64,000 nt of DNA from Symbiodinium natans (taxonomy: Eukaryota > Sar > Dinophyceae > Suessiales > Symbiodiniaceae): positions 794,276-858,275 of the forward strand of contig CAJNDS010001668.1 of NCBI GenBank assembly GCA_905221605.1. The letters run 5' to 3'. A program made the translations under genes and the position numbers. This document shows positions 11,801 to 26,000 of this stretch, one piece after another. How positions within the stretch are numbered: position 1 is the first letter of the stretch; each line of letters starts with the position of its first letter. The notes under the pieces were generated by a model, which made no database searches, had not been told where the DNA came from, and saw only the letters and a program-made list of their open reading frames with translations.

Positions 11801-14077
11801 TGGCGTCATCACTGTGGGGTTCAACGGTACAGGGTATTCTGTAGAGGGCTAAGAGGGTTTAGGGTTCAAGGCTAGCGTTCAGGGGTTTCGGGGCCAAGGG
11901 GACAAGGCTTAGGGATTGTGGTAGGAATTTCGGGCTGAGTTAGGGTTGATTCCATGTGGGGGGGCGGGGGGGGTGGGGGGGGTTCTGCTTTTTGGGATCC
12001 TGTGGGGTGGTGATCCTTCTGGGCTTGCAAAACCCGGCTCAGGTACCTCTTAGCTGGCGCCCGTGCCAACGTGGGTATCAAGGCGGGGAGCAGTCTGCAC
12101 AAGAGGATGGGAAGAGCTCCCGAAATCTGCCCATCCGCAAGCCCGAGATCTAGGGAGCGATAAGACCCCAAACCCGCAACCCCACCGGCATGCCCAAGAG
12201 ACCCTCAAACCAGTCTCCGAGACCTCAGGGACTTCGGACCTGCAACCCTATCAGGCACTAGGAACAAACGAAAGCCCCAAAGACCGTAGATTTGGCTTTG
12301 AAAGGGTCTTGAGGACTTCAGGAGGGTTTCAGGAAAATTTCAGGAAGGGTTTCAAGGGCTTTCAAGAGGGATTTTCAAGGGTTTCAGGGGTTCTTAGGGT
12401 TTTTGAGCCGTTCGCCATCGAAGGCGGGCCGCTACCTCTTCGAGGTGAAGATCATCGAGGTCCTTGATCCACAGGACTCTCAAGGCCATCCTTGGGCCGA
12501 GGGTTGAGGGTCTTAGGGGGCTCTTGGCTTTGGAGCTGTAAGTTTAGGGTGTAGGGTTTGGGGTTTAGGGTTTAGGGTTTGGGGGCGTTTCCGGTTTGCC
12601 CCGCAATGTGAAGACTTCGATTCGAGTGGCTGGGGTTGAGATGATTTAGCTGCTTAAGCAGACTAAGAAAATTTCAAGCCCTCAGCTCCAAATTCAAGCC
12701 TTGACCCTAAACGGGTTTTTCCTCAAAGAAAAAGCTCAGGGCGGATCTAGGACCTCCTAGTACCCTAAGCCCTAACCCTAAACCCTAAACCCTCTGTAAA
12801 CTGCGCATCGTCTGGGAGGCCCTCACTCCAGGGTGGTGCAGCCCAAGAACTTGCTTCGGTTAGGCCGGCAGAGGAAGGGGAAGGTGGCAGGGATTAGGGT
12901 TTAGGGTTTGGGTTTAGAGTTTAGGGTTTAGGGTTTGGGGTTTAGGGTTTAGGGTTTAGGGTTTAGGGTTGGTTTGGCTTCTGAGAGCTGGTCCTGGTGG
13001 CAGGCTTTAGGGTTTTGGGTTTTGAATTTGGGGTTCAGGGTTTAGGGTTTTGGGTTTTGGTGGTTGGCTTTTGTTGGAGAAGGCTGGAGGGTTTAGTATA
13101 GGCGTGTTTTCTTGACGGGTTCTAGGAATTGGGTTCGGGGTTCAGGGTTTAGGGTTTTGCGTGGATGCCCCTTAGCTACCCCAAAACACAAGCATCCTTC
13201 TTCAACTTCTACAGTGCATACTGTAGGGTTTCCGTCTCCACGAAGAGAGAAAAAGTTGCAATGGCCGGGCGAAACTGGAACCGTCGGACACATTCAGAAA
13301 ATGTCTGCATCTGACGCTGTGCTGCTGTGCCCCTGAATGGGCAAGTCATAGCAGGAAACAGGAGTGAGCATTGTCAGCTCTAAACCCTAAACCCTAGGCA
13401 ACTGGAGTCAGCTATTTTTTCGTGTTCAGGGTTGTGTGAGATTTCAAGTGTAGGGTGTCCTTTGGCCTGGCCCCATCGAAGCTCTGGATCCTAAACTGCA
13501 GCGTCCTAAGCCCCAAACTCCAGAGACCAAACGCCAAGCTCCAGAACCCTGTTCCCATCGAATCTCCTGATCCTAAACTCCAGAGCTCTAAGCCCTGAAT
13601 CCTACGTATTGAGCTGTGGGCCGACCTCGGAGCAAGTTCTTAGGATGTAGTTTAGGATCAAGGGTTTTCGGGCTTTGGGATTCCAGATTGCCATGACTTG
13701 TTGCAGGCTTCGCCACTAGCAGTTCCAGCCTACTGCTGGGCGAAACAGAGGACGCTAAGTGTGGGGACTGCAGCCACAATGGAGAGTTCGTATTGCTGGT
13801 CTTCTTTGGGGTGTCCTACATATCACCACATGATGTAGGGACCCCCCCCAAAAAAACAAAATGTATAAAAACAAACACCTACAAAAAGGAGCTTCCTGAC
13901 TCCTTCCCCTTCATGAAACTCTATGCACCACGACACTTCACGAGCTTTGCGCCAAGCCTCCTTTGGTCCATCCATACAAACACATGTACATATTGCAAAC
14001 CCAAAGCTGGTTTACAGAGGGTCCATAGAGCTGATGGGGGAATTAGTCACGGACTTGGCCGAGGCGCATAGAAGGGC

Positions 14078-14120
<43 letters not shown>

Positions 14121-17100
14121 TCAAAAGGGGGTTGCAAGTATTCGATGGGTGGGAGTTAGCTTCTGCGGCTCGCCCAGACTGAAAGCTGGGACTATGCAAA
14201 GGATGTGCATGTTTAGTCCCTTTGTGGGGTCGCTGTCAAGCTTGACCCGGGTTCAGGGTTTAGGGGTTTCGGGTTCTACCCTAACCAGGCTCAGAGAGAG
14301 AACGATGTGCAACGAGACAAAGTTCTCCTTGAGCCGAATCCTGGCTCTGGGTGCCCTCACCTCGGAGTTTGTAGTAGGCGTGGACGCGCACAGCTGACAG
14401 ATCCAGGAGCCTAACAGGCCCATTTCTGAATGCTGACTTTCGCCAGCGCTGTCGCTGATGGAAGGATTGGCAGGACTCTGGACCTAAGAAGCCGACCTGT
14501 CAGAAGACCTTTTTCCGAGTTTGGGCTTCCACAAGGTGCAGCTCGATCTTGGCTGGCTGCAGTTGCAGCTGGTGTGGCAAGGTTCGGAAGCGCTTCCTCT
14601 AAGCTCACCCGTAGGTGCAAACCTGCTGTCAGGGGGCCCGATGAGAGGGACTTGCAGCTTGACGGCCGCGGCGCGAAGGCTCTCCGCTCCCTGGCTTGGA
14701 GTTCCTCAGCTCTTGAAGTGCCGCAGAGGAAGAAGCAAAGTAGAGAGGCAGTGAAGAGGGCTGCGCTCCGGAGGTTGAGGGACCATGCGGCCAGCAAGGG
14801 CGGGCGATGTATCTCTGTGGAGTACACGAACAGCAAGACGAAGGTCCAGTGGGAGTGCGAATTCGGGCACAGGTGGCAGGCTACACCGGACAATGTGCTG
14901 CATCGGGGGTCCTGGTGTCGTCGCTGCGGCATCAACAAGCAAAGCCTCAGCTTGCACCAACTCAAAGAGCACGCGAGGACAAAAGGTGGCAGGTGCTTGT
15001 GTGACCACTACGGGAACGCTCGGACTAAGGTTCGCTGGCAGTGCAAGCTGGGACACACCTGGGAGGCCACAGCAAACATGGTTCTGAACCAAGGGACCTG
15101 GTGCCCCGAGTGCGCTCGCACAACGAAATCACCATTTGATGAACTTGCAGGAGCATGCCGCCGCCCGTGGTGGCAAATGCTTGGCTACTGAATATGTTGG
15201 CATGAAGGCGAAAGTTCCGTGGCAGTGCGACAAAGGCCACACTTTGCGTGCGAGAGCAGACAGCGTGCTGAACCACAACTCCTGGTGCCCGGCCTGCTCG
15301 AAGAACGCACCCTTGGGATTGGAGCGACTGCGGAGCCACGCGGCCCACCTTGGTGGAGAGTGCCTGGCCGAGGACTACAAGAACAACCGCATCAAGGTGC
15401 GATGGAAATGCAGCTCTGGCCATATATGGCGAGCAACTGCGAGCAATGTCATCCACAATGGCACCTGGTGCCCCGAGTGCCAGAAGATCGGCCTGGCACG
15501 TCTTCAGGGACGCGCCGGGTCGTTGGGCGGGAGGTGCCTGGCCAAGAAGTATAGCAACCGTGAAGCGAAAGTTCTTTGGGAATGCCAGCTTGGCCACAGG
15601 TGGAAAGCCAGCGCCAGGAGCATCCTTTGTCAGAAGACCTGGTGCCCTCAATGTGCAGTCAGTGCATGGAAGACGGAGGCCGAGATCCGCAGCATTTTGG
15701 AAGCCATCTTCGATCCCGCAAGGTTTGAGTCGTCCTATCCAAAATTTCTGGGAGGTCTGCAGCTGGACGGGTACTGCTCCAGGCTGTCCTTGGCTTTTGA
15801 GTACCAGGGGGAGCAGCACTTCGATCCTGACAACTACTTCCATTTCGGAGACCGCTCAAGCTTTCAGAGCCAGCTGGAGAGGGATGACAGGAAGCGTCAG
15901 CTTTGCGAAGAGGCCGGCGTGCGACTGGTGCTGGTGCCGTGTTTTGCTAACGACAAGCGCCTTTTTGTGCTCACGGCTCTGCTTCAGTGGTTCTCCATCG
16001 CTCAGATCACGGCCCCGATGTTGGCGCTGCCAAGAAGTGCCTGAGCCAAACACGGTATTGAAGAGGCTTGCTATTGTCGGGCCGGGCAGCGTCAGTCATA
16101 ATTAGCGTCTTTGTCCAGAATTCGGTGCAAATCACGCAGGGCCCCCATGTGGCAAGGAGCATCTACACGTGAATCCCAATGTTTGGAGGCCACAGCGCTA
16201 CTTCTTCAGCCTTTCTTCAGCCTTTTGACTTCAACGTCCTTTGTTCAGGTAGCAACTAATATCCTTTATATAAGACCCCAAAGGGATAATTGAAGATTCA
16301 CGTGCTTAAGTCTTAAAATGAAACTCTAAGCAGTCCTCCACTGCCACATTTCTAGATGCTGCCGTGGTTCCCTTCGTCCCGGCCAGCCACGAACTTTGGC
16401 AGAACACGCCACCAGAAATGCTCAGCTGAGGTCTTCTAGAGCCCGTGTGCCCTATGTCAAAAGCAAGGGGATTCTTCAGGAAAAGGAGCTAGATGGTTTA
16501 GGTGTTTTAGGTGGTTCGAGAAAGTCTCTGCAGAGGGCTACTAGGATTGCATCGTGGGCTCAACCCTCAACCCAAAACCCTGAACCTCCTGTGTTAGGGT
16601 TTTGGGTTCCGAACTGGGGTCTGATTGGAGCGCAGAGGCTAGGGGTTTGCAATCTAGCTTAAGTCTTAGGTCTGCCAGGGCGTTAAAAGTATGGGTTTTT
16701 CGTTTATGGACATCAGGCGTTTTTATATACCTTCAAGGGTTGTTACATTATTTCGGTTATATTGTTTCGAAAAAAGGCGGTGACAAGGTGTTTAGGGTTC
16801 AGGGTTCAGCTGAGGTTGTAGACGGCTTGAGGAGTTCAGCTAAAGGGTTTCGGGAATCGGGTTGGCCTCATGTTTTGTAAAGTTTAGGTCGAGCTTCAGG
16901 GTTTAGGGAGTTTTGGGTCAGGGTCGGGTCTTGGGTTTAGGTTTTAGAGTTTCGGTTTTTTTTGGGTTTAGGGTTCCCAGCGCCCTTGGCTGAAGGACTC
17001 CGTGTGCTTTGACTCGGAGGGCTTCTTCACACAGAGCAAGACCGCACATGCGATGAGGGTTTGTTTAGGGTTTTGGATTTGGGTTTAGGGCGGCTTCACC

Positions 17101-20100
17101 TTATTTTTAAGGGATTCTGCTGAAAAAAGGGACCTTCGTACCCTAAGTAGAGTGAAAAGAGGCCCTGCAACATCCCCCAGCGCCCCTCAGATGGGATGTT
17201 TCTTCTAGACCCTCACTCAGTTAGCGTCAGGAGAATCCTAAACCCTAAGCCCGACTAACCGATGATAGCATTTTCCGAATTCCTTTTCGTAAAACCCCAT
17301 GTAACGGTCATTTCCGAGTTCAGGGTTTTCGGCTTCAGACCCCAGTTCTGGTTTGAATTGAATTATGGATAAGGTTAAGGATATGATTATTGGTTATGAT
17401 CTGGTTATAGAAGGGAGAAGGTCATGGTGCTGGTTATTGGTTCTGGTTTAGGGTTTGTGATGTGAGGTTGGTCTTAGGATACTGTTTTAGAAATACGTAG
17501 GGCAGAAGCGTTGGGTGGGGGTATTGAGTGTGAGGTCTGGGGGAAGGGCGGTGCTTCGGATTTTGTTTTGTGCTTTGGGGTTTGGTGTTGTCTTGGGGCC
17601 CGAACCTTGAACCTGAAAGTCGTGAAAGTTAGGGTTTAGGTTTGTGGGTTTAAAGATCTGAAACCCCGAAACCCTAACCCCAGCAGAAGCAGCGAGGGCC
17701 ACTTCAAACCCCTCGACCTACACCCTAAACCCTAGTGAAACCCGGCACTGTAGAAAGGCGACGCTGACGTCGACAGACCTGGATTTGCCGCGAACACCTC
17801 TGTGGAGTTCGTGTGGGATGGTTTTCGTGCCGCCCTGCTGAAGTTTGAGCCGGTCTGGCGCATCCTCATGCTGCAGCTCTTGGATTTCTTGGTGCGCGGC
17901 TTGAACTTGGAAGAAGATATCCTCGGGCGGAAGGTTCACGAGCTTTTCGTGTGGTTGTCCGAAGATTGAGGTCATCAAACTGCCACTGCCGCAGTTTGCT
18001 GCACACGTGAGCACGCTGCTGCAGAGTGCCTAAACCTTACAACCCTAAACTCTAAACCCTAAACCCCAAACCCGAAACCTTATAGATGGGCAAACCTCAA
18101 TCCGACGCCAATTGCTACGACTCGTGAAAGCTAGGCGCAGACCGCAAGAACCCAAAGCCCTTGAGCCCTCATTAGCATGACCCTCAACCTTATGACCCCT
18201 CAACCTCAAGTCCTCAACTCCAAAGCCCTTAAACTAAACCTTAAATTAAATCCCTAAGTCCCAAATCCTCAGCCGGAACCGAGGGTTTAGGGTTTCGCGT
18301 CACCCAAGTTTGTCCTGGAGGACCCGCGTCCAGGCAACCCAGCGTTTCGGGCGAGACCAGGCTCCCGCTTTGCTTGAGTTTCGACTGCCTACGTGCAGAG
18401 TATGGGAACTATAGGTCGGCCCTTTTGGGATATGAGGGGGGGGGACCCTAAACCCGAAGTCCTACACCCCTTTCTGATACAGCTTCTCTTCTTGGCCTTA
18501 AGAGGATCGTGCTTAGGAGTTGTTTTTCAGAGGCTTTGAAGGGCCATCCCAGGGAACTAGGGAAGAATGGCTCAGGGTTTAGGGTTTAGGTTTAGAGGTT
18601 AGGGTTTAGGGTTTAGGGTTTAGGGTTTAGGGGGTGGATGCGGGGAACAGCGGGTTTCAGAGGTCCTTGGCTTGCTCTTGAACCTCGACGCGGGGAGCGC
18701 CAATGCCTTCGCCCCGAGGGGGTTCGGGCTTTTGGGTTTTTTTTTTCAGAATAGGGTTTAAATAGGGTTTAGGGTTTCGGGGTTTCGGGTTTAGGGTTTC
18801 AGGTTTTTTGTGGCTTTGGTGGTTTTAGGTGTTTGAAACTGGGGTGTTGAGGGCTTCGGGGTCTGTGTTTTTTTGAGGGCCTGTGCGGGCTCTTGGTTTT
18901 TCTTTCGGGGTGTTGAGGTCTTCAGGAGCTTTTGTGGCCTTTGGGAGGTTGGGTAAGAGTTTAAGGACCCCCCCCATTACAACTTAGAGAGCTTCCCCTA
19001 GTCCAGGGACATTGGGGTGTCTGGCGGAGTTGGGCGTAGGATTCAAGGCTTTTAGGCTTTTTTGCAAGGGTTACACGGTTTAGGATTTCATGTGCGGCAC
19101 GGAAAGGGAAGAGAGGCCAGCAGCACAAGAAGAAGCTGGCGTGGAGGGTTGTGCGAAATTCAACAAATTAGTCTAGTCTTGCTTTTCTGGCAGGGACAAT
19201 ATATTTTTGGGCTTTAGGAGGCTTTTTTTTCGGTTTAGGCTGTACTGAGTGTAGGGCTATGCCTGGAGTTCGCGGTTCCTAACCTACGAACTTGTAGGCC
19301 TTTTCAACGTAGTCGTAGGTTTCTGGTTTGTGCAGTTGGAAGTCACAACCCTAAACCCTGCACCTCAAACCCTAAACCCGATGCCAATGGTTTGTGCCCC
19401 AACCCCGCCTAACCTGCTTGCAGCTCTTTGAGTTGAGGGTTGAGGGTGTTCTCGGCACCTATGACCCCAATTATTCAATTCCAACTGCACTTACAAACCC
19501 CCTAAGTCCCCTAAGTAGGTTCTAGGTAGACTTACAAGTGGGGTTATAAGTACCCATGAACCTCCAAGTTGAGACAGGCGAATCCCCCCCGCTCCCCTCG
19601 CCTTGGAGCCGTCAAGCCCAAACTGTTCAAGCTTAGCCTCCCGTGGAAAAGGCGGTCACCGGATAACCTCCTGATCCGATGGCACATAAGGGCCTGTTTA
19701 TGACATTGCTTTGCGTATTTTGATATGGGGATGAGTCATGGTTAATACAAGGGGATAAAGTTTGTACCAAGCGGAGCTCATCTTCATGGGCATTTTAGGT
19801 TTGATTGCTCAGAGGAGCAAGGCGTCGAAGGTTTTACGAAATTCAGGTCTCTGCTAGCCAGGTTTGTTAAGGTGATTCCGCGAGCTACGCTTTCAGTACT
19901 TTCTTGGGTATAAGCTTCTTCTTTGTTTATGTCTTAGACATTCTATTTTCAGCTGTATATCTATGGGCTTCAATGGGCCTAAGCCCACACGTGCCTGGAG
20001 GCCAACACGGTGAGCCTCTTCCGGGACGGCATGAGGGCCGCCGCGGCTGCAATATCTTGATAGGGCTTAGGGCTTAGGGTTTAGGGTTTGGGGTTACGGT

Positions 20101-23025
20101 TTGGGGTTTAGGGTTTAGGGTTTAGGGTTTAGGGGGGGTGGGTGGGAGGATGATGGGGGGTTCCGAGCTGCCGGAAGGACAAGGAGTCTTTTGACTGAGG
20201 CTCTCGCAGATTCAGGGCTCGGGTCTGTCTGCTGGTACGGGCCTTCAGGGGCGACGGAGGAAGGGCGTGTTTGGCAAAAACCCTAAACCCCTCAACGCCT
20301 AAACCCCTAAACTCTAAAACCCTAAAAAACCATGTAATCCTCTGGCCCCCCAGGCTGCCGGAATCAGCTTCTCATATGCGGTGGCAGAGGGGGTTGCAGG
20401 GCGAAGGCTGTGTAGGCTTTGCGGAGTCGGGATATTTGGGGCATGGGTTTGTATTACCTAAACCCTGAACCCTAAAGCCTGAACCCTAAACCCTAAACCC
20501 TGAACCCTAAACCCTAAACCTGGTGAGAGAGACAGGCGAAGCCGAGCCAAGATGGGCACGGGATGTCTGAAGTGAGTGCAGCTACTTTGTGAAGGTTCAC
20601 GTGTTGCTTCTACCTTGAAAGCCGGTGGACGGGTTTCGGGCTCAGGGTTTAGGGTTTAGGGTTGTGGTTTCCTATTTTGGGAGTGTAATCAGTAGCCTCT
20701 TGGTCTGGGTAACAAGGCTTTTAAGGTAAAGCCCTCTTCTAACTACTGATTGCCGCAAACCCTACTTCTAACCCGCCTAAACTACCCGTGAACCTCCAGT
20801 ATCAGGGTCGGGCTTCTGTTCCTGGAATGCAAAAGGGCGTTTCGGGTTATTAGGGGCTTGGCTTTGGCCCTAAACCCGAACCCTAAACCCTAAACCCTAA
20901 ACCCTCCAAAGCCAAATCCCTCCATACGCATGGCCCCGCAAACACCTCCGAGGTCTCCCAGCCGCTGCCGCTGCCGGAGGCTTGCAACTCCCTGAGCAAT
21001 TTCGTTTGGGGTTTAGGGTTTAGGGTTTAGGGTTTAGGGTTTAGGGTTTAGGGTTTAGGGGTTAGGGGTTAGGGTTTAGGGTTTAGGGTTTAGGGTTTAG
21101 GGACTATAGGGGCTTGTAGGGGTTTTGATAGGGTTTATGGGGTTATAGGTTTTTTACAGTGTTTTTAGGGATAATAGCGTTTATAGGGCTTACAGGAGAT
21201 TGTAGGGATTATAGGGTTTAGTATGGTAGGGGTTTATACGGATTACAGGGTTCCATTGGGGTTTATAGGGGTTATAGGAGTTTATAGGAACTAATAGGGC
21301 TGATTGGGTTTGTATTGTTTGCTAAATTTCGGGCTTTAGGGGTTTAGGGGGTTTGGCTTGAAGGTGCAGGGCTTTATTAGGGTTTATGCTTTAGAGCTTT
21401 AGGCTTCAGGGCTTTAGGCTTTAGGGCTTGAGGGTATAGGGGTTCAGGGGTCAGTGGTTTATAAGGATTAGGGTTTAGGGGTTCAGGGTTCAGGTCCCAA
21501 TCTAAAGGCAGAGCTTCTGGCTGCCAGTAGAAAGAGCATTGTTCTGTTCAAAGGCTTGCTCATCCATCAGCCTTCTGAAGCGTCACATTATAAGCCCTAT
21601 GGACCCCAAACCATCAAGCCCTAAACTTTACCCCAAGAATCTTAACCTAGTCTAGGGTCTTAGGGCTTAGCCCTCCCAGCCAAAATGTCGCAGGCGCTCA
21701 AGGGCAAGACGCTCTTCCCGGCGGTGACTTTCCGGTGCGCTGGAAGGGATGTGATCGTATTAAGAGTGGATTGGTTCACAAAAAGACATATTTTTGGGCG
21801 AGTTAGCTTCTGCCACCTTCTACTTAGGGTTTTGGTTTTTTTGGGGTTTATACCAGGTCCCGTCTTGTTTCGCAAGAATCAAGCCCAAGAACGTTCTTGG
21901 GGATGGCCACAGGTACATCTCCTACCAAGGCCATAAACCCTAAAACCTAAGCCCGCAATCTTCAACCCCCAAGCCTAGCTGAGTGCCTCCAGGAACGTCA
22001 CCCTCAGCTTCAACTTTGGCCCTACGCCAAAGTCGTGCACCGAGACGGGATTGGGGTAAGCTAGAGTTTGGCATCTGAGGCTTAGGGTCTTAGGGTTCAG
22101 GTTTTAGGGTTTTTGTGAAAAGTTCACTGTGGCTTTAGTGGATCTTCAGAAGACCCTTTAAGCCCCTAAGCTCTGACCCCTCAATCTTTAAGGTCCGAAC
22201 CTTCAAACCACATGTAAACCCTAAAGTCTGACTCTCAACCCTTCACCCAAAACCCTCACCCCTAAACACAAGGTCCTTAAACCTTATCTGGGAGCTCTGA
22301 ATCCAACGCATACACGGACCACCCTGCTTAGGGCATATGGTTTAGGGTCTAGGGTTTTGGTAAAATCCCCACATCCCTGTCGGAGCCCCAAAACCCAGCT
22401 GCAACCGAACTCATCTCCGGTAAAAGCTCCTCACAGTCCATGGCGCGAAGCCCAGTCAAGGGCAGCTTCATGGTTGAGGGTTTAAGGTTTAGGGTTTAGG
22501 GTTTAAGGTTTGGGGTTATGGCCATGGGCCCTTCATATGGTCCCTTACCTTCTTTACAGGCTTGTGATGTAAGGGCCCTTGGGTTTGATAATCGATTATA
22601 TAAGGCCCATACGAAGGGACCATGTAACTACCCTGAGATGCAGCCGGCAGACGCGCAGTTCCCTTTCAGGACGGCGCTTCCCTTCAAGTGCCACATGCTG
22701 GGCCAGGCTGCCGCGAAGGACCTTTCCAGCGACCCGTTATGAGGGACCTTAAATTTAGGGGGTATTTAGGGGCTACTTAGGTATAGAGGGGTTATATAAG
22801 GTATATATAGAAAGGGGAATAAAAATAAGGATCTCTTCTCGGGGTCCCTCCTTATAGCCCTTAAAAAAGCCCTAAACACGACCAAGCCTCGAGCCCTAGT
22901 TCTCGCAGTGATTCGAGGGTTTCGAGTTCAGGGGTTGATTGAGGGTTTAGGGACCTTTTAGCTTTTAGGACCCCGTAGAGGAAAAGTTCAGGATTTAGGG
23001 CTCCCTTACGTTTTCCCCTTAAACA

Positions 23026-23086
<61 letters not shown>

Positions 23087-26000
23087 TTGCATTTCTACGA
23101 ATACTCAAACCCAAGAAGGAACAAACATGATCATGCTGAATAGTATCCCAAACAATGGTGCAGTTGAGGGTTTAGGGTTGAGGGTTTAGGGTTTAGGGTT
23201 TAGTGCTACAGTTTCCGATTTTGAGGGGTATAGTACACAGGGTGTTTAGGGTCTAGGGGCCGGCCCCCCTCCTGGCGTGCGAGGACACGGAAGTCGTGGC
23301 CCCGCGCCAGCCCAAGGATGGCAAGTTCGAGGCAACCCCCACCCAAGCCCCCTTGAGGTGTTAGGGGTTTAGGGGTTTAGGGGCTTGGGTTTTTAGGGGT
23401 TTAGGGGTTTAGAGGTTTAGGGTTTAGGGGTTTAGGGGTTTAGGGTTTAGGGCGTGTAGGGTTTGGGGTTTGGAGTGTGTGGCTGAAGGTGGCTGTTCGA
23501 AGGGCGCAGGGTTCAGGGTTCAGGGCTTAGGGGCATCAGTACGGTTCCGTCACGGTGTCCACCTTTGTCTCTTGCTTGAACTGCGCCTTCGTGGCGCGAA
23601 GCCCTGAACCCCCAAACGTTTTCGACCCCGCAAACCTCCACACCTTCCAGTTTCAAGTCCTGATCGCGACCCAAGAGGACCGCTTGTGGGTTTACACCTT
23701 CCTGATGCCCCAAACCCAGAACCTTTTTTGCTCCTAAACTCTATAAACCTCAGACTCAGAACCCCCAGAACCCTGGAACCCTGGAACCCTGAACCGGGAA
23801 CCGACCTGCCCACAACCCCCTAGAGCCCTCTTGAGACCAACAGCTTGAACACGGTGAAAGGCTCGTGACGTAGAGGCTAAGGGCTCATTCTTGGGCGTTT
23901 TGTAGACCACACCTTAAGGCCTAAACCTTAAACCCGTAAATCCTAAACCAGAGCTTTAGGGCTCGCTAAGTAGGGTTTAGGAGGTTTTGGTGGTTCCCTA
24001 TCCTACACCCTAGACCCTAGATCCTAGATCCTAGACCCTAAACCCTAAACCCTAAACCCCAAACCCCAAACCCTAAACCCTAAACCCTAAACCCTAACCC
24101 CAAACTCTAAACCCTGAACTGGTAGATTGTGCCAGGTCATCTTCCCGATCTTGCTGCCGGATGAGGGCTCCTTTGACTGGGCCACTCGGGCTGAGATAGT
24201 TTAGGCTTTAGGGTTTAGGGTTTAGGGTTTAGGGCTTAGGGCTTAGGGTTTAGGGTTTATGGTTTAGGGTTTGGGGTTTGGGGTTTAGGGTTAGGCAATG
24301 GCTTAGAGTGTTTGGGTTTGGGGGTTTGAGATTTAGGGTTTGGGCTTTAGTGGCTGAGGGTTTGGGGTTTAGTGGCTTAGGGTTTGGGGTTTAGTGGCTT
24401 ACGGTTTGGGGTTTAGTGGCTTGGGGTTTGGGGTTTTGGGGTTTAGGGTTTCAAAAGTTGTGTCATCCTGTACCACCCCCACCCACCCAAACCCAACAGC
24501 CCCCTCCCCCCCCCCCTCCCTGCTCAAAATGGCCCGAGTTATGGCGTATGGGCGCAAAGCTCTTGGAGGGTTCGTTTCTTTAAATTTTGTGTGAGGGGTT
24601 TAGGTACAAGATGGAAGGTTTTTGGGTTAAGGGGCTAGGTCTTCTGACCTCTTCTTAGCTCCCCTGCCGCTGCCAAACAGTTGCTCAGGTGGACCTTTTC
24701 CTCCAGCAGCATCCGGACTTCACGGTGCCTGGCCCAGGGTTTAGGGTTTTAGGGTTCAGGGTTCCGGGTTTAGGGTTTAGGGGGGTACAGTGAAGGAATT
24801 TCATTGTTTCCAGTAGGTTTGTGCAGGGCACGATGAGACGGGGCCATTCCACATTATGGGATGTTCTAACCTGCAAACAGGGACAGAGGCCTAGACCGGC
24901 GAGACATGTGTACGCAGCTATATACATATATACATATCTTCATATTCCAATATGCTTGGTTTCTTATGTGCCTTGTTTGTTGTTTCTTCGCTTGTGTTTA
25001 TATTTAGTATCTGCATAGTTCAAGGTTCCCTTATCAAGAAAAACCCAGACCCAAACAGGGTGCACTTATGATGATATGCTTCCTGGGCTACCAAGTCAAT
25101 GCTATGACTTGAAGCCAAATTCTCGCGTACTGGCTCCTGATGTGAAATGGGGCTCAGGGGCTGTGGGACAAGAACTTGCAAACGTACGGGAAATTTTGCA
25201 TACGCCCTGTTTGGGCCCTTTTGAAGCCTCAGAGGCTCCATATAAGCTCCATAAGAAGCCCTCAAACCTTTCTAAGCACCAGGTAAGCGCCCCCAGAGGA
25301 AGCCCGAAAACTCAAGGTCCCTCTCCCTAGACCCAAACCCCATAACGTAAATCCGAAACCCTAAACCTCATAACATGGGTTGCTTGGCAAGTTAAGAGGG
25401 CTTCGCGGGCCCAAAATGCAACAAATTGCAAAGCAGGAGCTGAGCGACCGAATGATCCTGGAGTGGCTTGGAGCATTAGGGTTTAGGGTTTAGGGCCTAA
25501 TTAGGGTTTAGGGTTTAGGGCTTAGCGTTTTCGGACCCGGAGCTCGAAAAACGTGAAGCCAACATCGGTTGAGGTGTGGGTTCATTTAAGGCTTTGGTTC
25601 TCTCCACGCGCCCCCCCCTGTTCGTTTGAGCTTTTCAATGGGGCGGTTGGGGTGCTTTCGCATCAGTTCGGTCAGGCATTCCAACATGGATAAGAAGAAG
25701 GACGTTCACCAGCCTTTAAGACCCTAAAAACTCCGAAAAGCCTCCACACCCTAGACCCTAAACCCATATTACCTTTTGCTAGGCTGGCCCACTATCCATG
25801 GTTGGGAGTTCACCCTTGGGCCTCAGAATTTCGTGTTTGCTTCTCCAGAAGTATCGTAGAAGCCTTATAAACCCTACACTTAGACTTCGTCACTGCTAAG
25901 CCCCGCAAGCCCTAAACTCCAGCCCGCCAATCCTCAACCCCAAACCCAAAACCCTAATAAGCCCCAAGCCCTAAGTTACTAAGCCCTAAACCCTAAACCC

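Noticed and set aside
12083-12153. Terminal exon reading [11 protein letters not shown] and ending in TAG
   Set aside because: Splicing at AAG|GCGGGG to 12424 restores a SPRY motif in frame, so this is intron.
15025-15843. 272-residue minus-strand ORF
   Set aside because: Shadow of the zinc-ribbon nuclease gene on the plus strand.
22861-23085. Methionine-run ORF on the minus strand
   Set aside because: It is the ATC microsatellite read in one frame.
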